Shown here: positions 6,962 through 15,296 of the stretch, piece by piece
Layout: each line of letters starts with the position of its first letter
Position numbering within the stretch: the stretch's first letter is position 1
Assembly: GCA_018302185.1 (NCBI GenBank)
Contig: JAGVZX010000003.1
Location: 1-21,664, forward strand
From: Candidatus Woesearchaeota archaeon
GTDB lineage: Archaea > Nanobdellota > Nanobdellia > Woesearchaeales > UBA10200
DNA: 21,664 nucleotides
Direction: 5' to 3'
The notes under the pieces: model-generated
Told to the model about the DNA's origin: nothing
Seen by the model: only the letters and a program-made list of their open reading frames with translations
Databases searched by the model: none
Program-made: the position numbers and the translations under genes

Positions 6962-7353
6962 CAAAACAGATCCATTTTTCAGGAAAAAGAAAAAGAGCAG
7001 TTGCTAGAGCTACTTTAAGCCCTGGCACAGGCAGAGTAAGGATCAATGAAGTATTGCTTGATGCATATCAACCATCAATGGCAAAATTAAAGATACAGGA
7101 GCCATTGATACTTGCAGGCGATCTTGCTTCCCAGGTTGATGTTGATATCAATGTATTCGGCGGCGGCATAAATGGCCAGACAGAAGCAGCAAGATTAGCA
7201 TTATCAAAATGCCTTGTCGAGATGAACAAAAAGCTGGAAAAGCCATTCTTGCAGTATGACAGGCACATGTTAGTCGCAGATGTCAGAAGAAAAGAGACAA
7301 GAAAGCCAAACGATTCAAGAGCAAGAGCAAAGAGGCAAAAAAGTTACAGATAA
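6958..7353 (+). CDS. rps9: Small ribosomal subunit protein uS9
   Basis: A 131-residue uS9 whose C-terminal tail reaches the P-site tRNA. It has the opening SGKRKRAVARATLSPGTG, the central VFGGGINGQTEAARLALSKCL and the ending RRKETRKPNDSRARAKRQKSYR, with the invariant terminal Lys-Arg-type tail. The ATG at 6958 overlaps the rpl13 stop; an in-frame ATG at 6931 would lie inside rpl13 and add nine residues unlike the family, so it is rejected. Confidence 0.97.
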   Translation: MTKQIHFSGKRKRAVARATLSPGTGRVRINEVLLDAYQPSMAKLKIQEPLILAGDLASQVDVDINVFGGGINGQTEAARLALSKCLVEMNKKLEKPFLQYDRHMLVADVRRKETRKPNDSRARAKRQKSYR

Positions 7354-7392
7354 AAACAAATTCATTTTTTATTTTACTAAATCCATAATACC

Positions 7393-7397
7393 GGAGG
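7393..7397 (+). promoter_or_regulatory. Shine-Dalgarno site of rpoN
   Basis: GGAGG ends six bases before the ATG at 7404. The spacing and motif match rpoD, so the two polymerase subunits share a translation signal that the ribosomal protein genes lack. Confidence 0.65.
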
Positions 7398-7403
7398 CAA
7401 AAA

Positions 7404-7601
7404 ATGATCATTCCAATTCGATGTTTCAGTTGCGGAAAACCAGTCGCTCATCTATGGGAAGACTTTACCAAGCGCGTAGAGAAAGGCGAAGACAGGAAAA
7501 AAGTCTTGGATGACTTAGGCATGGAAAGATACTGCTGCAGGGCATTGTTTTTAGGTCATGTTGATTTGCTTGAGACTGCAAGCGAATTCAAGAAGATATA
7601 A
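7404..7601 (+). CDS. rpoN: DNA-directed RNA polymerase subunit N (Rpb10-like)
   Basis: A 65-residue subunit N, the small zinc protein that bridges subunits D, L and B during polymerase assembly. The zinc site is Cys7-x-x-Cys10 (PIRCFSCG) plus Cys44-Cys45 (RYCCRALFLGHVDL), exactly the Rpb10/RpoN signature. Length is normal. It closes the conserved block: rpoK, eno and rps2, which usually come next in archaea, are missing, and a T-rich stretch follows. Confidence 0.97.
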   Translation: MIIPIRCFSCGKPVAHLWEDFTKRVEKGEDRKKVLDDLGMERYCCRALFLGHVDLLETASEFKKI

Positions 7602-7704
7602 AGTATTATATTTTTCTATATTCCTATTTTTCTGTTCTATATTATTTTATCTTCCTAACTACTCACCATCCGCTTATTATCTTTATCCATCTTTTCTATT
7701 TTTT
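7602..7704 (+). terminator. Pyrimidine-rich terminator zone after rpoN
   Basis: About 100 bases of almost pure T/C/A sequence with repeated T tracts (T5 at 7611-7615 and 7627-7631, T6 at 7699-7704) and no GC-rich hairpin. Archaeal polymerase terminates at such U tracts. The site fits the end of the ribosomal/polymerase operon. Confidence 0.55.
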
Positions 7705-7713
7705 AAACCGCAA

Positions 7714-7724
7714 ACTATATATAT
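7714..7724 (+). promoter_or_regulatory. TATA box of the pilin-like cluster
   Basis: ACTATATATAT is centred about 27 bases before the ATG at 7746. It marks a new leaderless transcript that starts the accessory cluster. Confidence 0.6.
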
Positions 7725-7745
7725 CTACTTTCTTAGGTTTATTTA

Positions 7746-7877
7746 ATGGCAATCTGCAAAAGAGGCGGCATACAAATAAGCGTATGGAACATTCTCATGC
7801 TTGTATTAATCCTGGTTACGCTTGCAACATTAGGCATGATCATAAAAAACATGATAGATAAGGCGCTTGCTCCATAG
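7746..7877 (+). CDS. Small prepilin-like single-helix protein
   Basis: A 43-residue protein: MAICKRGGIQIS, then one hydrophobic helix (about residues 13-34) and a short tail ending KALAP. The basic KRG just before the helix resembles a class III (prepilin-type) signal, with possible cleavage after Gly7. The start is supported by the well-placed TATA box at 7714. Its stop lies 19 bases before the next gene. With no outer domain it could be a minor pilin-like subunit or a membrane anchor. Function is unknown; that it is a real gene is inferred from promoter placement and from matching its neighbours. Confidence 0.65.
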   Translation: MAICKRGGIQISVWNILMLVLILVTLATLGMIIKNMIDKALAP

Positions 7878-7896
7878 AAATAAGCAATCAAGAGAA

Positions 7897-9069
7897 ATGA
7901 GATTTCGCAGCATACAAAAAAGAGGAATTGTCATCAATACAATAGTAGTCTTAGTGCTAACTTTAATAAGTGCAGGCATGCTCTATGGCGTCTCTACCCA
8001 GATCAGTAAAGTTTTATCAGTCGAGTCGCAGGAAAAGATCTGTGCATTTTCAGCAGTTATTTCAGCAAATACTAAGATAAGCGGATCACAGCTTGTCAAA
8101 GTAGACTGCCCTATAAGATTGATAACCATTACCCAGGCAGATGTCAGGCGAGAGCTTCCTAAAGTCATGAACGAGATTAAAAAATTTAAAGACGAAGATA
8201 ATGAAAGATGGGACAGTATAAAAGATGATTATGAGGGAAGCATTTCTAGCTCAGGCTCTACTGCCAAATTTTCTTCAAGTGCAGATAATCCTGGCATAAG
8301 TGATTTAGGCACTGGCGATAATGATAACACTATTACTGGAAGCGCTGTAGGCTCAGGCCAAGCTTCTGGCTTAGTCCCAAGATTAGACAAGCTTACTCCT
8401 AAACAAGTTATCGGCGAAAATGCCCCTGATTTCAAGGATCTTGAGCGCTCTGCATCATTCTCTGTTCCTATCCAAAGGGAATTTGCACTCCACAGCTTAG
8501 TCGGCAACGAGCTGAGAAAATGCTGGCAAAAGATAGGCGAAGGCCAGCTCGATTTATTTAGCAACTGGTATAATCAAGAAGGCTATTATAAGTCAATCAT
8601 GATCCAGGCAAATCTTGAAAATATGCCTGCTACCTGCATAATCTGCTCAAGAATAAAGTTTGACCAGGAACTAAAAGAAGAGTTCAAAGACAGATATCTT
8701 AGCTTGGAATTCTGGGCAAAAATGACAAAGCCAAAAACCAAGCTGAAGACTCATGCAGAATATCTTATGGATGATTCTCATAACAAGGAATTATTCTCCC
8801 CAACCTGGTACTATAGTGTTGATGAGCCTTTAGTTGCAATGTATGCTAAGATCCCTGCTGCTCAAGTTAGTAAATGGATTACTGATGTAGGAAGAGCATC
8901 AGCAAGAGCAACAAACTTTATCACAAATCTCGCAGGCGGTTGGGACAAATTTAGATTAGAGCCTAAAGAAGATCCAGGTGTTGATTTATTATACTTGATT
9001 CCATTATCTGAAGTTAAGAACACATGCGGCTATATCGCAAACGAAGCTCCATCAGAAGTCAGCTCTTAA
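7897..9069 (+). CDS. Secreted/anchored protein with prepilin-like N-terminus, CW and CxxC motifs
   Basis: A 390-residue protein of unknown family. The N-terminus MRFRSIQKRG is followed by one hydrophobic helix (about residues 11-30). A Ser/Gly/Asp-rich linker spans about residues 110-160 and ends in TGSAVGSGQASGLVPRL (147-163), nearly the same as a stretch in the 1391-residue protein downstream. After the linker come a KCW motif (Cys209-Trp210) and CIIC (Cys247, Cys250), also matched there. The C-terminal half looks globular. I start it at the ATG at 7897; the TTG at 7867 lies inside the preceding gene. Most of the chain is probably outside the membrane. Function is not recognised. Confidence 0.75.
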   Translation: MRFRSIQKRGIVINTIVVLVLTLISAGMLYGVSTQISKVLSVESQEKICAFSAVISANTKISGSQLVKVDCPIRLITITQADVRRELPKVMNEIKKFKDEDNERWDSIKDDYEGSISSSGSTAKFSSSADNPGISDLGTGDNDNTITGSAVGSGQASGLVPRLDKLTPKQVIGENAPDFKDLERSASFSVPIQREFALHSLVGNELRKCWQKIGEGQLDLFSNWYNQEGYYKSIMIQANLENMPATCIICSRIKFDQELKEEFKDRYLSLEFWAKMTKPKTKLKTHAEYLMDDSHNKELFSPTWYYSVDEPLVAMYAKIPAAQVSKWITDVGRASARATNFITNLAGGWDKFRLEPKEDPGVDLLYLIPLSEVKNTCGYIANEAPSEVSS

Positions 9070-9143
9070 TAATACCATGCAAACATTTTAATTATGATTG
9101 AGATAATAAATATAATCCTGTTTTATATACTATATATGGTTAT

Positions 9144-9154
9144 GTTTTAAAAAC
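9144..9154 (+). promoter_or_regulatory. TATA box before the 57-residue protein gene
   Basis: GTTTTAAAAAC is centred about 24 bases before the ATG at 9172. Another AT-only stretch, TATATACTATATAT (9124-9137), lies upstream. The 102-base gap 9070-9171 holds nothing else that I can see. Confidence 0.5.
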
Positions 9155-9171
9155 AAAAACTTATAATCACA

Positions 9172-9345
9172 ATGATTAACTCACTAAAAAAATATTATAG
9201 AAGCAGAAAAGCAGATGTAGAGATACACTATCTTGTGCTGATGATAATAGGCTTAGTTGCACTTGTCATTCTCGCGATCATCTTGTTCAAGAGCAAGCTC
9301 AAGATGGATGATATTGTTGAGACATTCAGAAGCTGGTTCGGCTGA
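9172..9345 (+). CDS. Small prepilin-like single-helix protein
   Basis: A 57-residue protein with a basic N-terminus, MINSLKKYYRSRKADVE, then a hydrophobic helix (about residues 19-39) and a short charged tail ending SWFG. The RKADVE stretch resembles the KKADLS of the protein at 14288, both directly before a helix rich in Ile, Leu and Val. A glutamate near position +3 after the presumed cut (after Ala14) recalls the conserved Glu of type IV pilins. The ATG is preceded by a TATA box at leaderless spacing, and the stop lies seven bases before the next gene. Function unknown, likely a subunit of the same assembly. Confidence 0.68.
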   Translation: MINSLKKYYRSRKADVEIHYLVLMIIGLVALVILAIILFKSKLKMDDIVETFRSWFG

Positions 9346-9352
9346 ATTTAGC

Positions 9353-12300
9353 ATGAAAAATCTTAAAAAAAGAGGGGCTGCTATAGTCTGGCAGAAATTG
9401 ATCCAGTATGCCATAGGCGCAATCGTTCTAGTAGTTCTTGGCTCTATAGTTGCAGGGCCTCTTATCAAAGACAGCCCTATAGTTGCAAAGATTCTTGGCT
9501 TTGCCCTTCCTAAATATATAGAACCTGAGCAAGGCATAACTTACAACGAATTTAAGGTCTCTGAGCGCATTACAGTCGCAAATTCTCTGAAAGCATTAGC
9601 ATGCGGCATCAACACAGTCGCTCTTTCAAAAGATGATATCAGCGATGTTGATAAAATCTACTGCGATAAGGAATATTCTCCTAGTGAAAATATAATAAGG
9701 AAGCTTGATATTGTTCCAGGCGATGAAAAGACAGATGACAAGATTGCAGAGCAGCTTGCTTTAGAGATAGCTGAATGCATGAAAACTTTCAAGCAGAGTC
9801 CTTCTATAAAGATCCTTCCTTGTGTGCAGTTAAATCCCGTTGAGAAAACACCAAATCCAAAAACAAATACGCAATCCTCTACTGAACAAAGTACTGCTAA
9901 TAACAATAACAACAACAATCTAATGACTGGCAATGCAGTAGCCTCAAGCCAAGGTTCTGGTTTAGTATCAAAATTAGGTACGCCTGCCGCACAGCAATCT
10001 ATTAGCACTCCTAGTCAGGACAAACCAACAGAATCTAAAATTACAAGTTATACTATTAACGATATCCAAAGCAAGGTATGGAGAGAGATAGAAAAACTTG
10101 CAAGCAATGGCCATGAAGGCGCAACACAAATATCTTCTTGGCTGCCTGATAGAGGTTTTAATTGGGATATTGGAAACAAGCTCACATCAAATTCTTACAT
10201 CTGCATTACAGACAATTATCAGGTTCATGTAACCGATGACGCTAACATCTGCGGCCTTAAGCAAAAGACTAAATGTTCAGATAAGACAGTAAGCATAAAA
10301 AGAAACTATGGCTCTACATGCATGTACTGTGAAAAATCTAAAAGACTAACAGATGCAACTGCTTTAAGCATCAATAAGCAAGAAGCTATAAAACAGCTTA
10401 CAGAAGCAACAACAAGGTGCTGGAAGGATTTTAGGAAAGGAGATTCATCATCAAGAGATCTAGGCTCATATGAAAACAGGCATTGCGCAAAATTCATGGT
10501 TCCTCCGAAAGCAGCTTTCCAAAAACAAGATCAAAATGATAATCAAAATAAATATCCTAAAAATTTTGAAATTACTGAAGAAGAATTCTGCAACGCACTT
10601 GCAAAAGAAGGCTCCACAGGAGATGATTTGACTGGCAGAGGCTCATGTTCCGAATCATGGTGGAATATTCTTGGATTAGTCGCAGAGCAGTATGAATGGA
10701 AATTAAAAGGTCCAATTAAGCCAGTGGATGAAGAGACTTACTTATTTATTTGCGGAGACAATAGTGGCGGCAATGAAGTTTTCTTAACACAAAACCCAGA
10801 CCTAGACTGCCCTGTAAAAAAAGAAGAGAACATAGTCAATAAATTTAAATGCAACGTAGTTGGCTTTGAGCTTCCGCAAGATATCAAAGATGAATCATAT
10901 GCCACTAATTATATCAATTCATTTGGCGACCCAAAATATCTTGCATACTATCAAAAATTCCCTAAAGAAGAAGAATATGCATGGCAGTATGACCCAAAAA
11001 CAATAATCTCCTATACGCTTGGCATAAGGGCAGGCCTTGCAGTTGTTACTGCAGCATTTCCGTTAGCAAAATCTGCTATAAAATCTGCAATGGCAGGAAA
11101 AAACGTAGATGAAGCTGTCCGCTTAGCCCAATCATTAGACAAACTTGAAGATGCAGCAGCAAGAAAAGAAACCATTGAGCAGATAGTCAAATTAGTAGGA
11201 GCTAGCGATGAAGGCATAGCAGCTGTATTAAAGACATCTATTGCTTCACAGGCTTATCTTGCAGAAGCTTTGACAGGTCATATTACAGATAACTTGCTTG
11301 CAAAAATTGCCAGCGAGACAGCTGAATCTGCTGCAGGAAGATTAAGCGAACAAAGCATTGCTAGGATAGCATCATCATTTAAAGATGATCTAGCAGAATT
11401 AGGTATAGAAAGCGCATCTTTACGCGCAGAAGCTCTTGCAAACGTATTAAAAGCAGGCGGCAATAAGGAAGCTTTAGAAATCCTTTCTATGAAACTAGGT
11501 GATGATGTCACATTTGCTATAGCTGCCCAAAATCCAAAGCTTCTTGGCTATGCATCAAAAGCAACCAATAAGATCGGATTTGAAAAGTTCTTAAAGACAG
11601 CACTCTCTCCTGAAAATTTTCCTGAAACTCAAAAATTGCTTGACTCATCATTTAAATCCCTGAATGCGATTAAGCAAAGCAATCCTTCTTTAGTCCAGGG
11701 TATAACAAATAATATCGGAAGAAACACCAAAGACACAGTTATTTCTCTTGCTAAAGACGGCACTCCATGCATACTTGCAGCAGGAACCCTGGGATTATCT
11801 GCTGCAGCTGTAGTAGAAAGCCATTTGGTTTTAGCTCCACCAGCATATCTCTTAGCTAAAAAAGCAATCTCACTAGGCGCAGGACCATGCAGTAGAGCAG
11901 CTGTTAACAATTATTTTCCTCTTATGGTCGGTGTAAGCTTTCTGATGCAGAAGCAGGACAGCAAAGAGCGAAAATACGCTTCTATCGGAGAAAACAAGAT
12001 AGGTGTTGTACAGCCAGCTGCATATGTTACAGACCCTGCATTGTTCAGTGTGGAGCGGGCAAAAAACCATTATATCATCATGACAAAAGATGAAACACAA
12101 GATCCTAATAGATTATTTTTTGCAAGCCCTTGCAAAACTGATGTAGCAATAACTCAAAACTATTGCTTTTGCAAAGTCAGCAATAATGACGCTTATTATG
12201 AAGTTACTGACCACAACAATGCACAAGCTATAGCTACTGCAAGAAAACAGCCGATTGAGAAAATACCAGATTCAAGCCTAGAAAGAGATTATCCTTGGCC

Positions 12301-13528
12301 TAATTGGGATAAGTTAAACGAGCAAGAACGTTTAGAATATCTCTCTAGCTGGTCAGAGAGAACAGCTGAAGAACAAAAAATAGAGCAGGCAACCAGAGCC
12401 ATATCATCAAAAAAAGCATTGATGGCATCTTCACTTGCACCAGGCCTGCGTATCTTTGACTTAATACTTAGGCAATACCCTTCAGAATACTCTTTCTTAC
12501 TGAAAGAAGTTATACCTGATAAGCTCACATTCTTAAAAATGGTATATGAGCTCACAGTTAACGTCAAAAACTACGATAGGAATATCCAGCCTTGGCAAAA
12601 AGAAGAATTTGATAAACTGAGTCCAAAGATCGAAAGCTTAACACCTGAACAATACAAAGATTTTATAGCAAAATTTGCAGAGTTCGTAGTAAATCAAAAT
12701 CTTGCGATGAGAAACCAGGTTGAAACATGCCTTTATCCCAGGCAGGAATATAAATGCATAACAACAGATGACTTTACATATTCAATTGCTGATACTGTTG
12801 TTCAATCTGCATCAGATACGGTTGTTCCAGCTATAACAGTCCAACCAAATTCTATAACGTTGCCAAAGAGAGTAGTCTCGATCTTCCTAGAAAAGTTTGA
12901 GGAAGAATCCCCTCCTAAATTTGATGGCGACACATACTCTCCTGCGCAATACATTTCTCCTCTCTTTAACGCACAAATTTTAAAATTTAATTATTATCAA
13001 GACAAAGAAAACATCGTTGCAAAAAACATAATCGAAGCTCGTGCAAAAGCATTGTTCAGCAGCAGATACTTTGATGATAAGATGAAAGAATTTTCTTTTA
13101 AACTGTATAAATACACCGGAAAAAACAAAGCAGATGCAGTTAAGGTTTGCAGAGACATCTCTCAACAATCAGTCCCTAAGAAGTTTGGCATCTCTGCTGC
13201 AGAATTTACATATGAAGCTGTTCCATGCATAAGTGTAAAGCCTGAAAATATACAGCAATACACAAATGAAAACTGGAACGACGGAAATAATTACTGTTAT
13301 TCTGGTGATAATCCTGATCTCAAGATAGCAAGTTCAATTTTATCATGGACATCGATAGTAGGCGGCATAGCTCTTACAATAACAACAGGCGGCGTAGCAG
13401 CTGCTGTAGTTCCTGCAGCACTTGAGCTTGGTTCAGTTGCAATGGATTTCATGGTAGAAAAATGCACAACCTGGCCAAATCATCAGGCACAAGGCATTAT
13501 AGATTGTGCTTTTGGCGATTGGATATGA
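9353..13528 (+). CDS. Giant (1391-residue) envelope protein with prepilin-like N-terminus
   Basis: The largest gene of the window. MKNLKKRGA precedes a hydrophobic helix (about residues 10-37). A low-complexity linker with a run of Asn (about 184-189) leads into TGNAVASSQGSGLVSKL (192-208), shared with the 390-residue neighbour. CMYC (Cys323, Cys326) and RCW (Cys356-Trp357) are also shared, in reverse order. From about residue 555 the sequence is a long Ala-rich alpha-helical region. Further hydrophobic segments lie near 806-843 and 1332-1367, so it may cross or insert in the membrane again. Several cysteine pairs suggest disulfides outside the cell. The upstream in-frame start at 9257 overlaps the previous gene and is rejected. 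Family not recognised. Confidence 0.8.
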   Translation: MKNLKKRGAAIVWQKLIQYAIGAIVLVVLGSIVAGPLIKDSPIVAKILGFALPKYIEPEQGITYNEFKVSERITVANSLKALACGINTVALSKDDISDVDKIYCDKEYSPSENIIRKLDIVPGDEKTDDKIAEQLALEIAECMKTFKQSPSIKILPCVQLNPVEKTPNPKTNTQSSTEQSTANNNNNNNLMTGNAVASSQGSGLVSKLGTPAAQQSISTPSQDKPTESKITSYTINDIQSKVWREIEKLASNGHEGATQISSWLPDRGFNWDIGNKLTSNSYICITDNYQVHVTDDANICGLKQKTKCSDKTVSIKRNYGSTCMYCEKSKRLTDATALSINKQEAIKQLTEATTRCWKDFRKGDSSSRDLGSYENRHCAKFMVPPKAAFQKQDQNDNQNKYPKNFEITEEEFCNALAKEGSTGDDLTGRGSCSESWWNILGLVAEQYEWKLKGPIKPVDEETYLFICGDNSGGNEVFLTQNPDLDCPVKKEENIVNKFKCNVVGFELPQDIKDESYATNYINSFGDPKYLAYYQKFPKEEEYAWQYDPKTIISYTLGIRAGLAVVTAAFPLAKSAIKSAMAGKNVDEAVRLAQSLDKLEDAAARKETIEQIVKLVGASDEGIAAVLKTSIASQAYLAEALTGHITDNLLAKIASETAESAAGRLSEQSIARIASSFKDDLAELGIESASLRAEALANVLKAGGNKEALEILSMKLGDDVTFAIAAQNPKLLGYASKATNKIGFEKFLKTALSPENFPETQKLLDSSFKSLNAIKQSNPSLVQGITNNIGRNTKDTVISLAKDGTPCILAAGTLGLSAAAVVESHLVLAPPAYLLAKKAISLGAGPCSRAAVNNYFPLMVGVSFLMQKQDSKERKYASIGENKIGVVQPAAYVTDPALFSVERAKNHYIIMTKDETQDPNRLFFASPCKTDVAITQNYCFCKVSNNDAYYEVTDHNNAQAIATARKQPIEKIPDSSLERDYPWPNWDKLNEQERLEYLSSWSERTAEEQKIEQATRAISSKKALMASSLAPGLRIFDLILRQYPSEYSFLLKEVIPDKLTFLKMVYELTVNVKNYDRNIQPWQKEEFDKLSPKIESLTPEQYKDFIAKFAEFVVNQNLAMRNQVETCLYPRQEYKCITTDDFTYSIADTVVQSASDTVVPAITVQPNSITLPKRVVSIFLEKFEEESPPKFDGDTYSPAQYISPLFNAQILKFNYYQDKENIVAKNIIEARAKALFSSRYFDDKMKEFSFKLYKYTGKNKADAVKVCRDISQQSVPKKFGISAAEFTYEAVPCISVKPENIQQYTNENWNDGNNYCYSGDNPDLKIASSILSWTSIVGGIALTITTGGVAAAVVPAALELGSVAMDFMVEKCTTWPNHQAQGIIDCAFGDWI

Positions 13529-13542
13529 TTATAATTGCTCTC

Positions 13543-14214
13543 TCAAGAAAACTGCACTATTGTGCTCTTGTCATCTTCCCTAAAATCTCCAACAATAACT
13601 CCGCCATAATGAGTCGCATAATTGTTTGCAAACCTTTCTGGAGTATCTCTAAGCTCGTTCATATAGATGCCTTTAGCGATCTCTTTAGTAAAATCAAATT
13701 CTTTTTCATTCTCAAACCTTTTGCCGTAATAGAGCTTTGTAGGTACATTTATTTTCCAATCCTCATCTAAGAAAACATATGTTGTCAGCTTATCTTCATT
13801 GCTTTCTTTCTGTATCCTCTCAATAACAAATGCCTCGCTTACGCCATCATCTGGGTCCATATTTTGGTTAATCCGCATCAGCACTTTTCCAGAATTATCC
13901 CTAAACTCCCTTCGGAAAGCCTGTCCTTTATACCAACCGTTATAATTAAAGACAGTGCCAATTTCTTTTGTGATATACTGCTGGCCGTTTGTATCAACAA
14001 AACTTTCTCCTTTAGTCACCTTATCAACACTTATCTCCTTGACATCTCCTTTTTCCTCTATCCATGTGTCTGGCATGTTCTGGTATAAAGGCAGCGCAGG
14101 CTTTTGCCATTCCAGATAAAAGTAAACAAAGAGGCCAGAAATAACCACAGCTATAAAAGCAACAGATATCCAAATTTCAGCTTTCACCCCTTTCTTAGAA
14201 TCTAAAAAAGCCAT
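13543..14214 (-). CDS. Single-helix anchored protein, opposite strand within the cluster
   Basis: A 223-residue protein with N-terminus MAFLDSKKGVKAE, one membrane helix (about residues 13-35), and then a soluble domain rich in charged and aromatic residues without cysteine (it includes YITKEIGTVFNYNGWYKGQ). The KKG before the helix matches its neighbours. I chose the ATG at 14214 because a TATA box (TTTATAAAT, 14237-14245) lies about 27 bases upstream; the GTG at 14253 is longer but would start beyond that box. It converges on the giant gene with 14 bases between stops and diverges from the gene at 14288. It thus has its own promoter and may be regulated separately. Family unknown. Confidence 0.72.
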   Translation of the reverse strand: MAFLDSKKGVKAEIWISVAFIAVVISGLFVYFYLEWQKPALPLYQNMPDTWIEEKGDVKEISVDKVTKGESFVDTNGQQYITKEIGTVFNYNGWYKGQAFRREFRDNSGKVLMRINQNMDPDDGVSEAFVIERIQKESNEDKLTTYVFLDEDWKINVPTKLYYGKRFENEKEFDFTKEIAKGIYMNELRDTPERFANNYATHYGGVIVGDFREDDKSTIVQFS

Positions 14215-14236
14215 ACGTTCTTGTTTGGCTGGATAA

Positions 14237-14265
14237 TTTATAAATCTTTCCACAATATTTATATA
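14237..14265. promoter_or_regulatory. Divergent promoter pair
   Basis: Two TATA boxes lie side by side in the 73-base gap. TTTATAAAT (14237-14245) is about 27 bases before the minus-strand start at 14214. TTTATATA (14258-14265) is about 27 bases before the plus-strand start at 14288. The minus-strand box reads almost the same on both strands. Confidence 0.6.
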
Positions 14266-14287
14266 GTTACATCCTGTCTATTTATCC

Positions 14288-14629
14288 ATGGGTTCGCATA
14301 GTTTTATCAAAAGAGGCAAGAAGGCAGATCTTTCTATAAACATCATTGTAATTGCCATAATTGCACTGCTTGTCTTAGTTGTAATCATCTACATCTTTAA
14401 TTCGCAAACAAAAAAAGTTACAGGCGGATATACTGGTATCACAGACAAGGCATTAGCTCCAAAATGCGAAGGGTTCTTGGGCGAGAACGGAAATTGTAAA
14501 AAAACTTCCTGTGATTCAAAGGAAGAATCAGAAGTTCCTCTGCCTGAGAAAGCAGCAGTATGGCAGGACTGCGATGAAAAAGGCGCAGCTTCATGGAAAT
14601 GCTGCAAATCAAAAGCCCCTGAAACATAA
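14288..14629 (+). CDS. Cysteine-rich small prepilin-like protein
   Basis: A 113-residue protein: MGSHSFIKRGKKADLS, then a hydrophobic helix (about residues 17-38). The small outer domain carries six cysteines (60, 70, 75, 95, 105, 106), probably paired as disulfides. The KADLS motif before the helix parallels the KADVE of the 57-residue protein at 9172. The start is supported by the TATA box at 14258. It is followed after 65 bases by the next cluster gene. I recognise no family; a compact disulfide-rich head on a pilin-like stalk is the best description. Confidence 0.72.
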   Translation: MGSHSFIKRGKKADLSINIIVIAIIALLVLVVIIYIFNSQTKKVTGGYTGITDKALAPKCEGFLGENGNCKKTSCDSKEESEVPLPEKAAVWQDCDEKGAASWKCCKSKAPET

Positions 14630-14694
14630 CTGATATCTTACTGACATTATGCTCTCCATATTACAACCTTATCAACCCTCTCCTCAACTAAACT

Positions 14695-15279
14695 ATGGCA
14701 AAATGCAAAAGATTCTCAAAAAGACTAAAAAGATCAGGAATAATGACCCTAAGTGAGATTATTAAATTAAGTTTAGCTCTATTTGTTGCTATACCTTTAC
14801 TTTTTCTTATCGTAAAAGGCATTGGGTGGTTCATGCCTGAAAAAGTATCAATAGTAGAAGTCAAGAACATAGCTATTGAGATAACCCAGCTAAGAGATGA
14901 GATAGACAACACTAACTGGGAGCCAGATGATAACAAGATAGCGTCAATAACTCTCCCTGTCCAGCTCAAGCAAGGGCTTACTATTGTTACTTATACTTAT
15001 TCCAAGGATCTTCCTCCGCCATCAGAAAAATGCAAGGAAGTCTCATGCTTAGACCTTAAGAAAGATGGCACCACAGTATATGTTCATCCACTTCCAAAAT
15101 CTATAGTCTTTGCTAAAAATGAGATTCTGCATGGAAACAATAAGATAACCAATTTTAAGATTGATTTAACAAGAGACGATTCTAAAAACCAATATGTTGC
15201 AGCAATACAACAAGTTTCCGAACAACAACCTATTCCACAAATACAAGAGCCTGCCACTGATCCTGGTCAAATAACCTAA
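14695..15279 (+). CDS. Single-helix prepilin-like protein
   Basis: A 194-residue protein with a long basic N-terminus (MAKCKRFSKRLKRSG), then IMTLSEIIKLS and a hydrophobic helix to about residue 45. The RSG preceding the helix fits a class III-type signal. The rest is a beta-rich-looking domain with one close cysteine pair (KCKEVSC) and a Pro/Gln-rich tail (about the last 25 residues). It opens a run of five same-strand genes separated by only 17-24 bases, which should form one operon to 18183. Function unknown. Confidence 0.72.
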   Translation: MAKCKRFSKRLKRSGIMTLSEIIKLSLALFVAIPLLFLIVKGIGWFMPEKVSIVEVKNIAIEITQLRDEIDNTNWEPDDNKIASITLPVQLKQGLTIVTYTYSKDLPPPSEKCKEVSCLDLKKDGTTVYVHPLPKSIVFAKNEILHGNNKITNFKIDLTRDDSKNQYVAAIQQVSEQQPIPQIQEPATDPGQIT

Positions 15280-15296
15280 ATTTGAATGAATCTAAC

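Noticed and set aside
7280..7513. Open frame bridging rps9 and rpoN
   Set aside because: It is a shadow of two well-supported genes in other frames.
9257..9352. Upstream in-frame extension of the giant gene
   Set aside because: It overlaps the 57-residue protein gene in another frame and would destroy the KKRG-plus-helix N-terminus; the ATG at 9353 fits the cluster pattern.
11011..12567. Several minus-strand frames in the giant gene
   Set aside because: Ala/Ser-rich shadows of the long plus-strand frame, with no promoter or start context.
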